A stretch of DNA of 64,000 bases from VXPW01 sp965115815. Lineage in GTDB: Bacteria; Pseudomonadota; Alphaproteobacteria; TMED109. The stretch spans positions 1,612,001-1,676,000 of the forward strand of contig OZ220465.1 of the NCBI GenBank assembly GCA_965115815.1, in the 5' to 3' direction. Both the position numbers and the translations under genes were made by a program. Positions 62,089 to 64,000 of this stretch are shown here, piece after piece (within the stretch, counting starts at the first letter, position 1; each line of letters opens with the position of its first letter). The notes under the pieces were generated by a model that did no database searches, was not told the DNA's origin, and saw only the letters and a list, made by a program, of their open reading frames with translations.

Positions 62089-63069
62089 TCATCGGAGACG
62101 GCGGTGCCTCGATGGTCCCTCGGAGTCCATCGTCGCAGTTTCGCGGAAGAACACGTAGAGCCCGCTTCCTGCGATCAGCGTCATGCCGAGGACCGCCGGG
62201 AGGTCGGGCCGGTCGCCCCAGATCATCAAGCCCCAAAGGAGGGAGAGCGGAAGGGCCGCGTACTCGAACGGCGCGACCAGCGACGGCTGGGCGACTCGAT
62301 ACGCCAGCGACAGGAAGTAGGTTCCTCCGCCGATCAGCACGCCGCATCCGACCAGCAGTGCGATTTCCACGCCTTGCGGCCAGACCCAGGCCCGGAACAG
62401 GAACTGCAGGCTGGGGTGGTCGGAGTGGCCGTAGCGGCCGTCGCCGATCACGATTCCGATTCCCGCACTGGCCGCGGCCAAGGTCAGGTGGACGTAGAAT
62501 GCCATGGATGATGCCCGGTCGGTGGTCCCGAGCCGTCGTGTGACCACCTGCAGCATCGCGTAGGCGAGGGCGGCGCCGACCGGGAACAGGGCTGCTGGTT
62601 CGAGGGACTCCCGGCCCGGTCGCAGCGTGATCGCCATGCCGGTCAGGCCGATCAGGACAGCGGTCCAGCGCCGCTGCCCCACCCGGTCTCCAAGCACCGT
62701 GGCGGACAGGATGACAATGAACAGCGGAGCCACGAAGAACACGGCGGTGGCCTCGGCGAGCGGCATGCTGGCGACACCCAGGAAGAAACCCATGTTGGCT
62801 GCAAGAAACAGGAGGCCGCGCACGATGTGAAGCGTCGGACGACGGGTTCGGAGCAGGCCGAAGCCGCCCTCCAGGCGCACGATCATCAGGGTGACGGCGA
62901 TGGCGATCACGGAACGGGCGAACGTGATCTCGTGCAGGGCGAACACCGGGCTCAGCCACTTGATCATCGCATCCTGAAGCGTCAGTGCGGTGACGCCGGC
63001 AAAGACGCATCCGATCCCGATGCGGGTGGGACGGGCGGTGGGCGGTTCAGGGGTCGGCAGCGTGGGCAA
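62089..63069 (-). CDS. DMT-superfamily (EamA) transporter
   Basis: 326 residues from a TTG at 63069 with ggagg nine bases upstream. About ten membrane helices and two EamA repeats: DAMIKWLSPVFALHEITFAR, ASMPLAEATAVFFVAPLFIV, ILSATVLGDRVGQRRWTAVL, then PSLVAPFEYAALPLSLLWGL and IWGDRPDLPAVLGMTLIAGS. Such proteins export metabolites or amino acids; the substrate is unknown. A longer reading from 63249 adds a non-conserved Arg-rich stretch, so I prefer the TTG. Confidence 0.88.
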   Translation of the reverse strand: MPTLPTPEPPTARPTRIGIGCVFAGVTALTLQDAMIKWLSPVFALHEITFARSVIAIAVTLMIVRLEGGFGLLRTRRPTLHIVRGLLFLAANMGFFLGVASMPLAEATAVFFVAPLFIVILSATVLGDRVGQRRWTAVLIGLTGMAITLRPGRESLEPAALFPVGAALAYAMLQVVTRRLGTTDRASSMAFYVHLTLAAASAGIGIVIGDGRYGHSDHPSLQFLFRAWVWPQGVEIALLVGCGVLIGGGTYFLSLAYRVAQPSLVAPFEYAALPLSLLWGLMIWGDRPDLPAVLGMTLIAGSGLYVFFRETATMDSEGPSRHRRLR

Positions 63070-63519
63070 TGCTCGTTTCCTCCACCGGGGGGCTACGCAG
63101 GCATGCTCGGTCGCACCATCGCGAGTGGGCCGGCTTCCGCAGCACCGGCCGCTCCGGTCGCGCGGCAGCCGGATCGCGGTGGAGCGGCCACGGCCCCGGA
63201 ATTGGGCGTTCCGCCGACGCTCGCGGCCCTGCGCGCTTTCCTGCAGCATCCCGTGCGCCGGGCCGGGGACCGGCTACAGTGTCGGACGCGGTCCGCGAGC
63301 GGCGGTCGGCCCGGGGCATCGGGCGCACGGACGACCTCGCTGCCTGCGCCGACCGTACAGGGCAGACTTGCGGATGCGAGCTATGGCGCGACAACTGGGG
63401 GGTCATGCGGTCCGGGGGGCGGTCGTTCGGATGCAGCGGCAGCCTCGGCCGACCGGCCCGGACGGCGGAGCGGATCCCGCCAGACGCGGCGGAACGCCCG
63501 CGGTGGGATCCAACCTCCG
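63070..63519. other. Intergenic region between the EamA gene and ccmF
   Basis: 450 bases between divergent genes. A 50-codon frame ending at 63523 (MRAMARQLGGHAVRGAVVRM at about 63373) overlaps the ccmF start but has no recognised pattern. ccmE, which often precedes ccmF, is not here. Confidence 0.35.
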
Positions 63520-64000
63520 ATGACCGGCGAATTGGGGTTGTTCGCCCTCATCCTCGCACTCGGTGTTGCCGTGTTTCAGGGTACGGTGCCGCTGGTGGGA
63601 GCGGGGCGGAACCACCCGAGCCTGATGGCCGTGGCGGATCGTTCTTCGATTGTGCTTTGCGGACTGGTCGCGGTTTCGATCATGATGTTGGGATACGGGT
63701 ACGTCACGTCGGACTTTTCGCTCCGCAACGTCTGGGAGAACTCCCACACGCTCAAGCCCCTGCTGTACAAGATTACCGGAGTCTGGGGCAATCACGAGGG
63801 ATCCCTGCTGCTGTGGGTGTTGATCCTGACCGTGTACGGCGCGGCGCTGGCTGTTTTCGGGCGCCGGATACCGCCGACCCTGCGCGCACGTGCGCTCGCG
63901 ATCCAAGGCCTCATCGCTGCCGGTTTTCTGGCGTTTTCGATCTTCACCTCCAATCCGTTCGCGCGCGTGGTGCCGGTGCCCGACGAGGGCACCGGCCTGA
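63520..64000 (+). CDS. ccmF: Cytochrome c-type biogenesis protein CcmF (N-terminal part; runs off window end)
   Basis: ATG 63520, 160 residues to the window edge. N-terminal membrane helices and the conserved DFSLRNVWENSHTLKPLLYK then ITGVWGNHEGSLLLWVLILT identify CcmF, the membrane subunit of the heme lyase that attaches heme to apocytochrome c in the periplasm (system I). The Trp-rich heme-handling motif lies beyond the window. Intact as far as seen. Confidence 0.93.
   Translation, partial: MTGELGLFALILALGVAVFQGTVPLVGAGRNHPSLMAVADRSSIVLCGLVAVSIMMLGYGYVTSDFSLRNVWENSHTLKPLLYKITGVWGNHEGSLLLWVLILTVYGAALAVFGRRIPPTLRARALAIQGLIAAGFLAFSIFTSNPFARVVPVPDEGTGL

Noticed and set aside
63373..63523. Small ORF overlapping the ccmF start as a candidate ccmE
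   Set aside because: It lacks the CcmE heme-binding His motif and is far too short (about 50 codons).

Overview
The window is GC-rich bacterial DNA. Its conserved backbone genes (a DUF2189 membrane protein, TRAP transporter genes, aspartate/glutamate leucyltransferase bpt, a CaiB-type CoA transferase with acyl-CoA dehydrogenases, and ccmF) fit an alphaproteobacterium, perhaps a Rhodospirillales-like lineage. That placement is inferred from gene content only. Roughly half the window is accessory DNA: insertion sequences, MITEs, group II introns and many broken genes. The pattern is that of a genome with a heavy, recently active mobile-element load.

Layout. 1-3.5 kb: end of a DUF2189 gene, a MITE, a broken Gp49-type toxin with its intact antitoxin, an HTH/PIN toxin-antitoxin pair, and transposase scraps. 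3.5-4.7 kb: a truncated insertion sequence whose protein fuses a DUF4338 (DruA-like) domain to an IS4/Tn5-like transposase. 5-6.9 kb: TRAP transporter DctQ-DctM. 6.9-9.1 kb: nested IS1634, MITE, IS3 and IS5 remnants. 9.2-14.4 kb: a defence-type operon made of a frameshifted C5-cytosine methylase, a GHKL (MutL/MORC-like) ATPase, an unknown protein, a DUF6339-like protein and a Vsr endonuclease. 14.5-28 kb: a dense mobile-element pile-up with an unusual transposase, two kinds of group II intron inserted into or beside one another, IS630 and its own MITE, and three further MITE families.

28-40.5 kb is the conserved backbone: TRAP solute-binding protein, Bpt, an SLC13 permease, a hotdog thioesterase, a penicillin-acylase-family hydrolase and a CoA transferase on the minus strand, then two acyl-CoA dehydrogenases and an acyl-CoA synthetase on the plus strand, which together look like a CoA-thioester degradation module. 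A crotonase at 41.9-42.3 kb has been cut by a second copy of the first MITE. 43-51.6 kb holds integrase and resolvase remnants, a BrnT-type toxin with an HTH antitoxin, a complete DUF4338-IS4 element, a broken M23 peptidase and an 840-residue RTX calcium-binding protein. 52-61.5 kb holds an autotransporter scrap, IS3 debris, an intact AAA/PD-(D/E)XK gene, a second DUF4338 fusion (this time to an ISAs1-type transposase) and another complete DUF4338-IS4 element with a perfect target duplication. 62-64 kb returns to backbone with an EamA transporter and the start of ccmF.

The most striking theme is the DUF4338/DruA domain, known from the Druantia anti-phage system, as a module of two unrelated transposase families in one locus, in six copies or fragments. 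The other strong candidates are the methylase-GHKL-DUF6339-Vsr operon and the stacked group II introns.
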